Notes: generated from the sequence alone by a model not told the origin. A DNA stretch of 37,837 nt from a bacterium (GCA_021842405.1 JAKBZR010000025.1:1-37837), one strand, 5' to 3'. Shown: positions 30,467 to 37,837, counted from the first letter of the stretch. A program made the numbers and translations.

Positions 30467-31948
30467 TCAATGTAATTGCGCAATTTGTGAGGCCAGATGA
30501 TGGGATGAGCGGTGAAGGTAGATAAATCGGACGCCGATCGTATCGATATGGATGCCGGCGGTGCTGGTATCAACTGAAAGGGCGATCTCTCGCGCATAAC
30601 CGAGGCGAGACAGCGGTATCGTAACCTCGAGCCGGTTTTTGTTTGTATCACAGGTATCCACTGCCGGTCGGCAGTCATGAGGAGGATTGATAAACAGATT
30701 GAGAGTTCCACCGCTCGTTTGCCGGCTTGCGGAGCCAAAGTATCGAATGAAAATGTGAAACCGAATCCTTTTTGAAATGGTAGCGGCCGTGTCCACGCGT
30801 AGGTAGAGGTTCTTGCGGTCGGTTGCCGCGTAAACCGACTTCAGATCGCCACCGGGCTGAAAATCACGGATGAGAGTATCGTTAACCGGGTCGAGCGCAA
30901 CCGGTTTTATATCCAGCCAGGCTTGATTGCTCACCGCACGAAGCATGCTGTTGTCGGTGCACTGAAACGCGGTTTTGGGCGTTATCGTTCCGAAAAGCTC
31001 ATTTCGACGATCGAAAGAGTAGAGAAAGCGCGCCATCACGGTGGTCTGGCTGCGATAGTCGGCGATAGCTCGGCGTTTCACGATAATTTCCCGGTGCGTT
31101 AGGGGAAGCGTGTACCAGTGGGTATCCAGATTATCCATCTCAACCGGTGGAACCAGATAGTGGTTTGGCCTTAATCCTTGAGGCAGCGGCCAGTCGCCAC
31201 GGTGAATTAAGTAGTAGTACAGACAGGTCTTTTTAAAATAAGAGCTGTTTCTGGCAAGCTGCTGCATGGCAAGGGTTACAAATGCGGCCGCCGCGGCATG
31301 ATCGGGGTGATCATCGGACGGATGAGTAACAAAGACATCGGTTGGCCGCTTATCCTTCAGCACGCTTTTAATTTCACTCAGCACCGAAGCTCCGCTATAG
31401 GGCACATTATCCTCAAATGCAACTGGGTAGGGGCAGCGGTCGCTTTTCGTATAGGGCGAGGTAAAGGGGTTGCTGTTTGACCAGTGGTTGTTCCAGATCG
31501 CCCAAAGACCTTGATCCGGATATCCCAAAAACAGGATATTTTGAGGTTTGACGCCCAACGATTCGAGGGCGGTCAGCGATTCGTGTTGGCGGATCGCGGC
31601 AAAGCGGATGAAATCCTTCCGATTAACGTGGAGCTTTCGAAACTCCCTCTCAACCCCCACGCGAAAACCGTCTCCATTGGTAATTATCACCACCGACACC
31701 GGTATCCCAAGCTGCACCGCCTGCTGCATAAGGCCCGCACAACCCAGGGTTTCATCATCGCAGTGGGGAGCAAAAATAAGGATGCGTTGGCCCTTATGTA
31801 GGGCTGGGAAAGGAGGCGGCATGGGGAGGCCACGCTCATCACCGAGCTTATGGTATTGATAAAAGTAGGTCGCACTGGCGGTTCCCAGATAGAGAAATGG
31901 CAACAGCGCGATCATACAGGCAATTTTCCAGAAGGAAGATCGTTTCAA
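30467..31948 (-). CDS. Membrane-anchored PIG-L/LmbE-type deacetylase with C-terminal CBM9-like domain
   Basis: A 493-residue protein with a single N-terminal membrane helix (about 8-27), then a PIG-L/LmbE deacetylase domain with the metal site PHCDDETLGC (61-70) and THPSDDHPDHAAAA (about 210). Members remove N-acetyl groups from sugars or sugar-linked compounds. After about residue 350 a separate domain starts: DPVNDTLIRDFQPGGDLKSVYAATDRKNLYLRVDT. It resembles CBM9/DOMON-like sugar-binding sandwich domains by its DxxxD...NLYL pattern. This would hold a surface-exposed deacetylase at the membrane. No ATG is present; TTG 31948 is the likely start. Confidence 0.82.
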   Translation of the reverse strand: MKRSSFWKIACMIALLPFLYLGTASATYFYQYHKLGDERGLPMPPPFPALHKGQRILIFAPHCDDETLGCAGLMQQAVQLGIPVSVVIITNGDGFRVGVEREFRKLHVNRKDFIRFAAIRQHESLTALESLGVKPQNILFLGYPDQGLWAIWNNHWSNSNPFTSPYTKSDRCPYPVAFEDNVPYSGASVLSEIKSVLKDKRPTDVFVTHPSDDHPDHAAAAAFVTLAMQQLARNSSYFKKTCLYYYLIHRGDWPLPQGLRPNHYLVPPVEMDNLDTHWYTLPLTHREIIVKRRAIADYRSQTTVMARFLYSFDRRNELFGTITPKTAFQCTDNSMLRAVSNQAWLDIKPVALDPVNDTLIRDFQPGGDLKSVYAATDRKNLYLRVDTAATISKRIRFHIFIRYFGSASRQTSGGTLNLFINPPHDCRPAVDTCDTNKNRLEVTIPLSRLGYAREIALSVDTSTAGIHIDTIGVRFIYLHRSSHHLASQIAQLH

Positions 31949-32024
31949 TTAATGGCGTGTCCTAATATATCGTTGTATTCGGTAGCCGGCTGACAACTCG
32001 TTTCAACTTCATCAAATCGGCAAG

Positions 32025-32118
32025 TGGCGGAGCGAGTGGGATTCGAACCCACGAGCAGGGTATTGCCCCGCTACACGATTTCCAGTCGTGCTCCTTAGAC
32101 CAACTCGGACATCGCTCC
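32025..32118 (-). tRNA. tRNA-Ser(GGA)
   Basis: The minus strand reads a 7-bp acceptor stem GGAGCGA / TCGCTCC and a D-arm. The anticodon stem CACGA/TCGTG has loop CTGGAAA (anticodon GGA), followed by a long serine-type variable arm (GCGGGGCAATACCCTGC) and TTCGAAT in the T-loop. The discriminator G is followed by encoded CCA (32025-32027). It lies upstream of the LmbE-type gene; copy C of the interspersed repeat starts about 45 bases from its 5' end. Confidence 0.95.
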
Positions 32119-32170
32119 TGATGACTGCGATTATAGCGCAGGGGCTATATGGGTGTCAATCGAATGAGTT

Positions 32171-32318
32171 CAGAATGAGTTCAATCTTCTGGGAAGGTTT
32201 ATAGCAGCATTTGTCGCCCCCCACCCCAACCCTCCCCCACGAGGGGGGAGGGAGTTGATAATTGCGGTGAGGGTAAGAGCCTGCTACCTAAGTCACCCAG
32301 AGAACTGAACTCATTCTG
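32171..32318. repeat. Interspersed repeat with inverted ends, copy C
   Basis: A 148-bp element with 23-bp inverted ends (32171-32193 and 32296-32318) that match closely (CAGAATGAGTTCA.../...TGAACTCATTCTG). The centre has a perfect CCCTCCCCC/GGGGGGAGGG-type hairpin and the AGCCTGCTACCTAA segment shared with copy A. An 11-bp tandem repeat (GAATGAGTTCA at 32162-32172 and 32173-32183) abuts the left end. TGTCAATC flanks both sides (32154-32161 and 32317-32324), possibly a target duplication. Confidence 0.7.
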
Positions 32319-32469
32319 TCAATCAGGTATGTCTCGATGCGATTCAATGGCTTCGGGAAATTCGATCCGTAAACGTTAAAGGATCGCCTGGTTGGTCGTT
32401 CCGGAATCATTTAGTGCGTGAAAGATTTGCCGCCCTGCGCGGATTGTGTAGCCGCATGAGTTAGCCGGG

Positions 32470-32478
32470 TGCTATAAT
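32470..32478 (+). promoter_or_regulatory. Extended -10 promoter of tldD
   Basis: TG-C-TATAAT is a perfect extended -10 box, 46 bases before the tldD ATG. The -35 region is poor, which extended -10 promoters tolerate. Confidence 0.5.
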
Positions 32479-32523
32479 TCATTGAAAAAATCTCCTTAGC
32501 CGAACGAAAGGAAGGGAGGAGTA

Positions 32524-33981
32524 ATGGGAATTCAGGTTGAACGAAACGAGCTATCCGACTCATTGGCAGAGCTCGTTGATGCAAAGCGGTTGGAGCGATT
32601 GTTGTCGGTTGCTCTGGAGCGAGGCGGCGACTTCGCGGAGGTTTTTTGTGAGAGAGCGGTCAGCACTGCAATCCCACTGGATGAAGACCGAATAAAGAGT
32701 GCGGAAACCCGGCGAAGGATCGGGGTTGGCATCCGAGTGATCGTGGGGCAGCAACAGGGATACGGCTACAGCGACGATCTCAGCCCGGATGCCTTAATCA
32801 ATACGGCAAAAGTAGCCGCCTCGATTGCCCATGCAAGCTCCGACGCCCGGGTGAGCTTGAAGGCGCAGTCCGTACCCTCGTTTTCAACTATTGAGAGGGA
32901 TTACGACCTGGCGCCTATGAGCGATAAGGTGTCCCTGGTTCGCCGGGCCAATGAAGCGGCTCATCAGCATGACCCCCGCATCCTTCAAGTCCAAGCTCAC
33001 TACTTCGATTCCAAAAAGGAGGTTCTCATCGCCAACTCAGAGGGTTTGTTGCTTCACGATCACCAAAACATGGTGCGCATGTTTGTGGTAGCGGTGGCCT
33101 CCGACGGCAAGGAAACGCAGATGGGGTTTTCCGGTGGAGGCGGCCGGCTCGGAATGGAGTATTTTGACACCGTGATGCCTGAAAGCATCGCGGCCGAAGC
33201 GGCTCGCCAGGCAATTGTCCAGATTGGTGCGGCGGATGCGCCGGCCGGAGCGATGCCGGTCGTTATCGAAGGAGGCTGGGGCGGCGTTTGGCTGCATGAA
33301 GCGGTTGGTCACGGCCTGGAGGCTGATTTCAACCGGAAGGGCACCTCGATCTACTCAAATCGGATTGGGCAGAAGGTGGCGAGCGAGTGCTGCACAGTGG
33401 TGGACGATGCAACGCTGGCGAATAAACGTGGCTCCATTAACATGGATGATGAGGGTGCGCGCGGGCAGCGGAAGGTACTGATCGAGCGGGGCGTGTTGCG
33501 TGGATATATGACGGACCGACTCAATGCTCAGCTTATGGGCCTTTCCTGCACCGGCAACGGTAGGCGGGAAAGCTATGAGCACGTTCCCATGCCCAGAATG
33601 ACCAATACATTCCTGGAACCCGGCGAGTACAACCCGGATGAGATTATCGGCTCGGTGAAAAGCGGCTTTTACGCCAAAGGCATCAGCGGGGGACAGGTGG
33701 ATATATCGAACGGGAACTTCGTATTTTCAGTGACGGAAGGGTATCTGATCGAGGAGGGGAAAATCGGTCGCCCGGTTAAAAATGCGACCCTGATCGGGAA
33801 CGGGCCGGACTGCTTGGCGAAAGTGGTTAAGATCGGCGCTAATTGGGCGCTTGATCCGGGGATCGGCACCTGCGGCAAGAACGGGCAGAGCGTCCCGGTA
33901 GGCGTTGGCATGCCGATGATTCTGGTTTCTGAGATGGTGGTTGGTGGAACCGGCCTGCGTGGCGCCACGCCGATGATGTGA
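32524..33981 (+). CDS. tldD: Metalloprotease TldD
   Basis: A 485-residue protein of the TldD/TldE family. The metal-binding motif LHEAVGHGLEADF has HEAVGH at 258-263, as in the catalytic subunit TldD (the partner TldE lacks it). The N-terminal AEVFCERAVSTAIPLDEDRIKSAETRRRIGVGIRV and C-terminal MPRMTNTFLEPGEY and VVGGTGLRGATPMM are family-typical. TldD and TldE form a heterodimer that trims unfolded peptides, including microcin B17 precursor and the antitoxin CcdA in E. coli. GGGAGGAG precedes the ATG. The partner gene is separated by four other genes. Confidence 0.95.
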   Translation: MGIQVERNELSDSLAELVDAKRLERLLSVALERGGDFAEVFCERAVSTAIPLDEDRIKSAETRRRIGVGIRVIVGQQQGYGYSDDLSPDALINTAKVAASIAHASSDARVSLKAQSVPSFSTIERDYDLAPMSDKVSLVRRANEAAHQHDPRILQVQAHYFDSKKEVLIANSEGLLLHDHQNMVRMFVVAVASDGKETQMGFSGGGGRLGMEYFDTVMPESIAAEAARQAIVQIGAADAPAGAMPVVIEGGWGGVWLHEAVGHGLEADFNRKGTSIYSNRIGQKVASECCTVVDDATLANKRGSINMDDEGARGQRKVLIERGVLRGYMTDRLNAQLMGLSCTGNGRRESYEHVPMPRMTNTFLEPGEYNPDEIIGSVKSGFYAKGISGGQVDISNGNFVFSVTEGYLIEEGKIGRPVKNATLIGNGPDCLAKVVKIGANWALDPGIGTCGKNGQSVPVGVGMPMILVSEMVVGGTGLRGATPMM

Positions 33982-33996
33982 GCAGGGAGGAACGCA

Positions 33997-34560
33997 ATGG
34001 CGGATGTGCTGGCCGAGCGCCAATTCGGTGAAGATCGAGCCGTCCAACTCGTTTGGGGCGATTTGACCGAGGAAGCGGTGGATGCAATTGTCAATGCCGC
34101 CAACTCGCGATTGGCCCATGGGGGTGGAGTGGCGGCGGCCATTGTGAGAAAGGGCGGATCCATCATTCAGGAGGAAAGCGATCGGATCGGCTATGTACCG
34201 GTGGGAGAAGCGGCCATTACAACCGGCGGAAAGCTGAAGGCTCGGTACGTGATACACGCGGTTGGGCCGCAATGGGGCGAGGGTGACGAAGACGAAAAGC
34301 TGAAAAATGCGGTCGAGAATTCGTTGCGCCTGGCAGTTGAGCACCAACTCACCCGTATATCGCTGCCGGCGATCAGCAGCGGCATTTTTGGATTTCCAAA
34401 AGAGCGCTGCGCCCGCATTATCTGGAGCACGGTTTGCCGGTTTCTTGAGCAATCGGAGGCCGGGACCGTAAAGGCGGTGCGGGTATGCGTGTACGACCAG
34501 CCGACCCGCGCTGCATTTGAGCAGACGGTGGATGAACAAAATGCCGGAGGGTGCAAGTAA
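33997..34560 (+). CDS. Macrodomain protein (ADP-ribose-binding / de-ADP-ribosylating type)
   Basis: A 187-residue macrodomain protein of the MacroD-like type. The conserved ADP-ribose loops are present: IVNAANSRLAHGGGVAAAIVRKGG, then PVGEAAITTGGKLKARYVIHAVGP and the catalytic-side SLPAISSGIFGFPKERC. Such proteins remove ADP-ribose from proteins or nucleic acids, or bind ADP-ribose or O-acetyl-ADP-ribose. GGAGG lies before the ATG; it starts 15 bases after tldD. It precedes the HEPN-MNT pair, so all may be one unit. Confidence 0.92.
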   Translation: MADVLAERQFGEDRAVQLVWGDLTEEAVDAIVNAANSRLAHGGGVAAAIVRKGGSIIQEESDRIGYVPVGEAAITTGGKLKARYVIHAVGPQWGEGDEDEKLKNAVENSLRLAVEHQLTRISLPAISSGIFGFPKERCARIIWSTVCRFLEQSEAGTVKAVRVCVYDQPTRAAFEQTVDEQNAGGCK

Positions 34561-34639
34561 CGGGAACTTGGTGGCGCCTCCTTCATGCCTGACGCAAAGA
34601 ACGCGGCCTTGCTTTCATCGTGGACGAGGAGGGTTTGGA

Positions 34640-35029
34640 GTGGAACGAAGCCGAGACTGGATGGAGCAAGCTCAGTGGGATTTGCTTCACGCAAAGGGAG
34701 ATATAGAGCAAAAATTTTATGATTGGGCTTGTTTTTCCGCCCAGCAGGCGGCTGAGAAGGCGGTAAAAGCAGCTCTCCCCAAAATAGGCATCGAGGCGTG
34801 GGGATATTCGGTGGCCGACCTTTTGGAGGAGTTGATGTTTCATCCTGCACCGGTTGAACTGAAGGAAGCGGCATTTGAGCTGGATAAGGCCTATATCCCA
34901 GCACGCTACCCGGATGCTCATCCAACGGGTTCCCCAAGCCGCCGGTATACGAAAAAGGAGGCGGAAAGGCTGGTTTCTGATGCCGGACAGATACTCCTCT
35001 TCTGTCAAGATATTCTATCCTCACTTTAG
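34640..35029 (+). CDS. HEPN-domain protein, probable toxin or ribonuclease-like partner
   Basis: The 129-residue product starts at GTG 34640, six bases after GAGGAGGG. The HEPN core is clear: WMEQAQWDLLHAKGDIEQKFYDWACFSAQQAAEKAVKAAL. The RX4H motif of catalytic HEPN domains appears as RYPDAH (89-94). The Tyr found two residues after the His in HepT (RX4HXY) is absent; Pro-Thr follows instead. HEPN proteins paired with MNT enzymes commonly form toxin-antitoxin modules in which MNT AMPylates HEPN. The 3' end overlaps the next gene by 50 bases. Confidence 0.85.
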   Translation: MERSRDWMEQAQWDLLHAKGDIEQKFYDWACFSAQQAAEKAVKAALPKIGIEAWGYSVADLLEELMFHPAPVELKEAAFELDKAYIPARYPDAHPTGSPSRRYTKKEAERLVSDAGQILLFCQDILSSL

Positions 35030-35339
35030 CCGTGAGGAGCTAGTCGCGCTGCTTAAACAGCGGATTGTCGCACTACGAGAGAAACTGCCGGTTACTCGTG
35101 CGGTTCTTTTCGGCTCATACGCCAAGGGTAAGCAGACAGCCGCCAGCGACATAGACCTTTTGGTGGTTTACGCCGGCGAACCACGCCCCAGAGCCTATGA
35201 GATCGTATGGGAAACCATCAGATTACGCGGCCTGGAGCCGCACGTTTTTGCCGAGAGCGAATTTCAGGTGGTAATGGCGACATGGGAGAAGATGCTGCTG
35301 GGAAGCATCACGGTGGATGGTTCGGATAGCAAGGATTAA
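34980..35339 (+). CDS. MNT-type nucleotidyltransferase, probable antitoxin to the HEPN protein
   Basis: The 119-residue product is a minimal nucleotidyltransferase. The motif GSX10DXD is exact: GSYAKGKQTAASDID, with Asp57 and Asp59 as metal ligands. ATG 34980 follows GGAAAGG (10 bases) inside the HEPN gene, so the two overlap by 50 bases and are translationally coupled. In characterised pairs (HepT-MntA) MNT transfers AMP groups to HEPN and neutralises it. An upstream start at 34875 would add 35 basic residues and is less likely. Whether it is active here was not tested. Confidence 0.85.
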   Translation: MPDRYSSSVKIFYPHFSREELVALLKQRIVALREKLPVTRAVLFGSYAKGKQTAASDIDLLVVYAGEPRPRAYEIVWETIRLRGLEPHVFAESEFQVVMATWEKMLLGSITVDGSDSKD

Positions 35340-35479
35340 ATAGAATATTCGGTTGTGCAATGAACCAAATGATCATTCCTATGAGAATCTAAAGTGCGGG
35401 CGTAATCCGTAGAGAGCGGTAGCGGGCGTGAAGTGAAAGTTGGGATGGCGGAAGGGTGTTTCTCGGCTGAGGAGGGAAA

Positions 35480-36205
35480 ATGGCGGAAATCTTCGTCTTT
35501 ATTGATTTCGATGATACGCTAATTGATCAGATAGAGCTGCGTTCCCAATACATCGCGGCGGTAGGTCAGTTGTTAAGACAGGATTATGGGGTGGATGGGA
35601 AGCAGATGGAGCCAGTGGTTGACCGGGCTTTATCCGAATCGCATAACCGTTACGTTGAGCTCTTTGAGAAGGAGCCGTTGGCCCCATTCAATACATGGCT
35701 CGAAAAAGAGCGGGCGAGGATCGTGGAGACGGTTTTCGAGGATGGCGGGATCGCAATGCCCTCCGGGGTGCCGCCTTCCGAGCTGGCCAAGCGGCTGCAG
35801 TTCGACGCGTTAATTCAGACAAACGCCGCCTTACAGGGTGCGATGGAATGTTTGCAGAGCCTGTTCGAAGCGGGAGCGAGAACCCAAATCGCTTCGGCGT
35901 GGGATTCCGATTATCTGCTGGCCGCACTGATGGGCGCCGGTCTGGAAAGCTATACTGAGAGCAAATTTGGGCCCGACCTGGTGGATTGCGCAAAGGAGAG
36001 CGTGGAGTACTATCGGCGGATCTTTGATGCGGTAGGCTGCCGGGCGGAGGAGAGCGTGGTGGTGGATGATTCGCCCGCCGCGCTGGATTGGGCGGAGGAG
36101 GCTGGCGCCCGGGTCGTGCAAGCTTTGACCTCTCCGAGGGCAGGCGATCCGGAGTTCCCAACCGTGATCCGTAAATTGGCCGAGCTGCCTCAAATTATAA
36201 AGTAA
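35480..36205 (+). CDS. HAD-superfamily hydrolase
   Basis: A 241-residue HAD phosphatase. Motif I is IDFDDTLID, with the nucleophile Asp near 9 and acid/base Asp two residues later; motif II is IASAWDSDY; motif IV is VVVDDSPAALDWA. A helical cap lies between motif I and II (about 20-125). Substrate is unknown; family members dephosphorylate sugars, nucleotides or small metabolites. GAGGAGGGA precedes the ATG. It sits between the HEPN-MNT pair and tldE, after a 140-bp gap that may hold its own promoter. Confidence 0.87.
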   Translation: MAEIFVFIDFDDTLIDQIELRSQYIAAVGQLLRQDYGVDGKQMEPVVDRALSESHNRYVELFEKEPLAPFNTWLEKERARIVETVFEDGGIAMPSGVPPSELAKRLQFDALIQTNAALQGAMECLQSLFEAGARTQIASAWDSDYLLAALMGAGLESYTESKFGPDLVDCAKESVEYYRRIFDAVGCRAEESVVVDDSPAALDWAEEAGARVVQALTSPRAGDPEFPTVIRKLAELPQIIK

Positions 36206-36233
36206 CTGAGCAATGGTAGGAAAGGAGAGAGAG

Positions 36234-37583
36234 GTGGACTATACCGAAATCGCACAAACGGTGGTGGCGGATGCGCTGAAATGGGGCGCCGACCAATCGG
36301 ATGTCTATTTAGTCACCGGTTCTGAATTGACGGCGGAAGTTCGTTCCGGTGAGATCGAGAAGCTGACCCAGTCGCGCTCTAAAGGTCTAGGGGTTCGAGT
36401 CTACTTTGGTAAACGAATGGGTTTCGGCTCGACTACCGATTTCTCTCCAGCGAGCTTGCAAGCTCTGGTGCGTGCGGCTGCCGATCTGGCGCGCGAGGCG
36501 GATGAGCGCTCCGAAAATGGCCTGCCGGAGACGCACATTGTCGGCTCAATTCCCGATTTGCAAATTTATGATCCAACCATCAGCGAGATCGGCGCCGACG
36601 AAGCCGTTGAATTAGCGCGACGTTGTGAGAGCGCAGCGAGCGGGGTGGATCACGATCGAATCCGAAACAGTGAAGGAAACGGATACATTCCGGAAACCCA
36701 TCGAGTGGTGCTGGCCAATTCGAATGGCCTGTGCGCCAGTTTTGTCGCATCAAGCTGCGCAATCTATGCCCAGCCGGTCGCGGAAGAGGACGGTCAGAAG
36801 CAGACCGATTTTGATTTTTCATTCAGCCATTTTCGGAACAATTTGCGTTCTCCGGAAGAGGTGGGGCAGATGGCAGGCCGTCGTGCACTGCGACGTCTGG
36901 GCGGCAAGCGCCCACCGACTGCCCGCGTGCCGGTGATCTTTGATCGCAGGGTGGCAGCCTATTTCCTCTCTGACCTCGCCTCGGCAGTGAACGGTGACAT
37001 GGTCTACAAGGGGATGTCATTTTTAAAGGATTGCTTGGGGAAGAAAATTGCCTCCGATTGCGTGACCGTTGACGATGACGGGACCGTTTTGAAGGCACCC
37101 GGATCGGCGCCATTTGATGGTGAAGGATTGCCAACCCGATGCAATCGGATCATTCAAAGCGGGGAGCTGCGGCTCTTTTTATACGACGCGCAAACGGCCA
37201 GAAAGGCGGGCGCACAAACTACCGGCAACGCCCGGCGCGGATATGGGAGTCCTCCCGGAATCGGGCCGTTTAACCTGTATCTTCATCCGGGAAAGCGATC
37301 ACCGGAAGACCTGATTGCCGGGATTTCCAGCGGGTTGTACGTTACCGGAGCGATGAGCGCCGGCAGTAATCCGGTCACCGGCGATTTTTCGTTTGGCGTG
37401 AACGGGATGTGGATTGAAAACGGTGAGCTCACCTATCCGGTGGAAGAGGGAACGGTGGCCGGCAATCTGCGGGAATTGTTGATGAACATCGAGGAGGTGG
37501 CCAGCGATCTGGTGTTCGAATCGGCCATTGCCAGCCCCACCTTAAAAGTTACGGATCTGACGGTCGGCGGTGAGAGCGACTAA
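36234..37583 (+). CDS. pmbA: TldE (PmbA), non-catalytic partner of TldD
   Basis: A 449-residue member of the TldD/TldE family. It begins DYTEIAQTVVADALKWGADQSDVYLVTGSELTAEVRSGEIEKLTQSRSKGLGVRV and lacks the HExxxH metal motif, so it is the TldE subunit. I prefer GTG 36234, preceded by AAAGGAG at 6-8 bases, over ATG 36213 which has only CTGAG. C-terminal FNLYLHPGKRSPEDLIAGISSGLYVTG and NPVTGDFSFGVNGMWIENGELTYPVEEGTVAGNL match TldE. It pairs with the TldD protein encoded 2.2 kb upstream. moeA follows 42 bases after its stop. Confidence 0.93.
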   Translation: MDYTEIAQTVVADALKWGADQSDVYLVTGSELTAEVRSGEIEKLTQSRSKGLGVRVYFGKRMGFGSTTDFSPASLQALVRAAADLAREADERSENGLPETHIVGSIPDLQIYDPTISEIGADEAVELARRCESAASGVDHDRIRNSEGNGYIPETHRVVLANSNGLCASFVASSCAIYAQPVAEEDGQKQTDFDFSFSHFRNNLRSPEEVGQMAGRRALRRLGGKRPPTARVPVIFDRRVAAYFLSDLASAVNGDMVYKGMSFLKDCLGKKIASDCVTVDDDGTVLKAPGSAPFDGEGLPTRCNRIIQSGELRLFLYDAQTARKAGAQTTGNARRGYGSPPGIGPFNLYLHPGKRSPEDLIAGISSGLYVTGAMSAGSNPVTGDFSFGVNGMWIENGELTYPVEEGTVAGNLRELLMNIEEVASDLVFESAIASPTLKVTDLTVGGESD

Positions 37584-37625
37584 TTTGATGAATTTTTTAC
37601 AGAAACGATAATTGGCTAAAGCGTG

Positions 37626-37745
37626 ATGCTGAGCTTTGACGAAGCGCTAAACCGGGTGTTGGCGCGATTTCAGCCGCTGGATAGCGAAACGGTTTTACTG
37701 GAAGATGCGGCTGGACGAGTGCTGGCGGAAGATATTCTAGTGTAG
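37626..37745 (+). pseudogene. moeA: Truncated moeA (molybdenum cofactor synthesis), interrupted by IS630-type element
   Basis: The first 39 codons encode MLSFDEALNRVLARFQPLDS and the conserved LLEDAAGRVLAEDIL, the start of MoeA domain I, which normally continues with PxDVPPFDNSAMDGYA. Here the frame meets TAG at 37743, three bases past a CTAG, where sequence changes to an IS end. MoeA inserts molybdenum into molybdopterin, so this copy is inactive unless the rest is beyond the IS and function is provided elsewhere. A GTG at 37623 is an alternative start. Confidence 0.8.
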
Positions 37746-37837
37746 TGCACATGACGGTTCTTTACATAATGCTTGCCTGGCGCGGCCTACTTTGGCCAAT
37801 ATCGTATCAGCGTCCTTTTTCCAGCGAAAGACTTTGG
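37737..37837 (-). mobile_element. IS630-family element, left visible end with transposase C-terminus
   Basis: The minus strand encodes KVFRWKKDADTILAKVGRA and then RQALCKEPSCALH followed by a stop, matching the C-terminus of IS630-family transposases (the usual F-W-K...D-ILAKV-RA pattern). The stop codon TAG is part of CTAG at 37737-37740 in moeA, so the insertion target supplies it. The window ends inside the element; the terminal inverted repeats and the left end cannot be checked. Confidence 0.75.

Larger units (their letters stand above)
32119..32523. other. Intergenic region between tRNA-Ser and tldD
   Basis: About 405 bp without a gene. It holds repeat copy C (32171-32318) and, at its right end, an extended -10 promoter for tldD (32470-32478). 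I see nothing convincing in 32320-32465. Confidence 0.6.

Noticed and set aside
1-37837. CRISPR array, prophage or integrase-borne island
   Set aside because: No regularly spaced repeat array, no phage structural or integrase gene; the only mobile features seen are the IS630-type end and short repeats.

Overview
The window is a bacterial chromosome segment of roughly balanced to slightly high GC. A type IV pilus secretin, a TolC/RND efflux system, two lipoproteins and an outer-membrane barrel protein indicate a cell with two membranes. The pilin style (leader, then FTLIELLVVVLILAILMAVALPLY), frequent TTG/GTG starts and a Clp1/Grc3-like kinase would fit Armatimonadota or a nearby phylum. That assignment is an inference from protein style and was not tested.

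Layout. (1) 187-9811, plus strand: a type IV pilus assembly locus with three tandem major-type prepilins, a PilX-like minor pilin, two more prepilins (PilV- and PilW-like), a PilM-PilN fusion, PilO, a PilQ/GspD secretin and a PilP/GspC-like protein. The ATPases, platform protein and prepilin peptidase are not here. (2) 9808-18077, minus strand: a multidrug efflux operon reading TetR, AbrB-like regulator, TolC, lipoprotein adaptor, RND pump, degenerate ABC-type ATPase. It has a promoter with a TetR-type palindrome at its head. (3) 18130-24655, minus strand: histidine phosphatase, Clp1-like P-loop kinase, bifunctional-type RelA/SpoT and RecJ. (4) 25247-28842, plus strand: KhpA with its own terminator, then CheW, CheA and HDOD, a small signalling operon without receptors or response regulators. 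(5) 28923-31948, minus strand: an Ig-like lipoprotein, an outer-membrane barrel and a membrane-anchored PIG-L/LmbE deacetylase, followed by a tRNA-Ser gene. (6) 32524-37583, plus strand: TldD and TldE (PmbA) separated by a macrodomain protein, a HEPN protein, a MNT-type nucleotidyltransferase and a HAD hydrolase. (7) 37626 to the end: the first 39 codons of moeA, interrupted by an IS630-type element whose transposase C-terminus is visible on the minus strand.

Three short intergenic repeats with inverted ends (near 24.8, 30.3 and 32.2 kb) and a separate REP-like cluster near 18.8 kb are scattered between operons.

The most interesting items are: the macro-HEPN-MNT-HAD cassette nested between the two subunits of the TldD/E protease; the RND pump with two extra membrane segments, translationally coupled to an ATPase-like protein lacking canonical ABC catalytic residues; the PilM-PilN fusion; and the IS630-type insertion at CTAG that supplies the stop codon of its own transposase.
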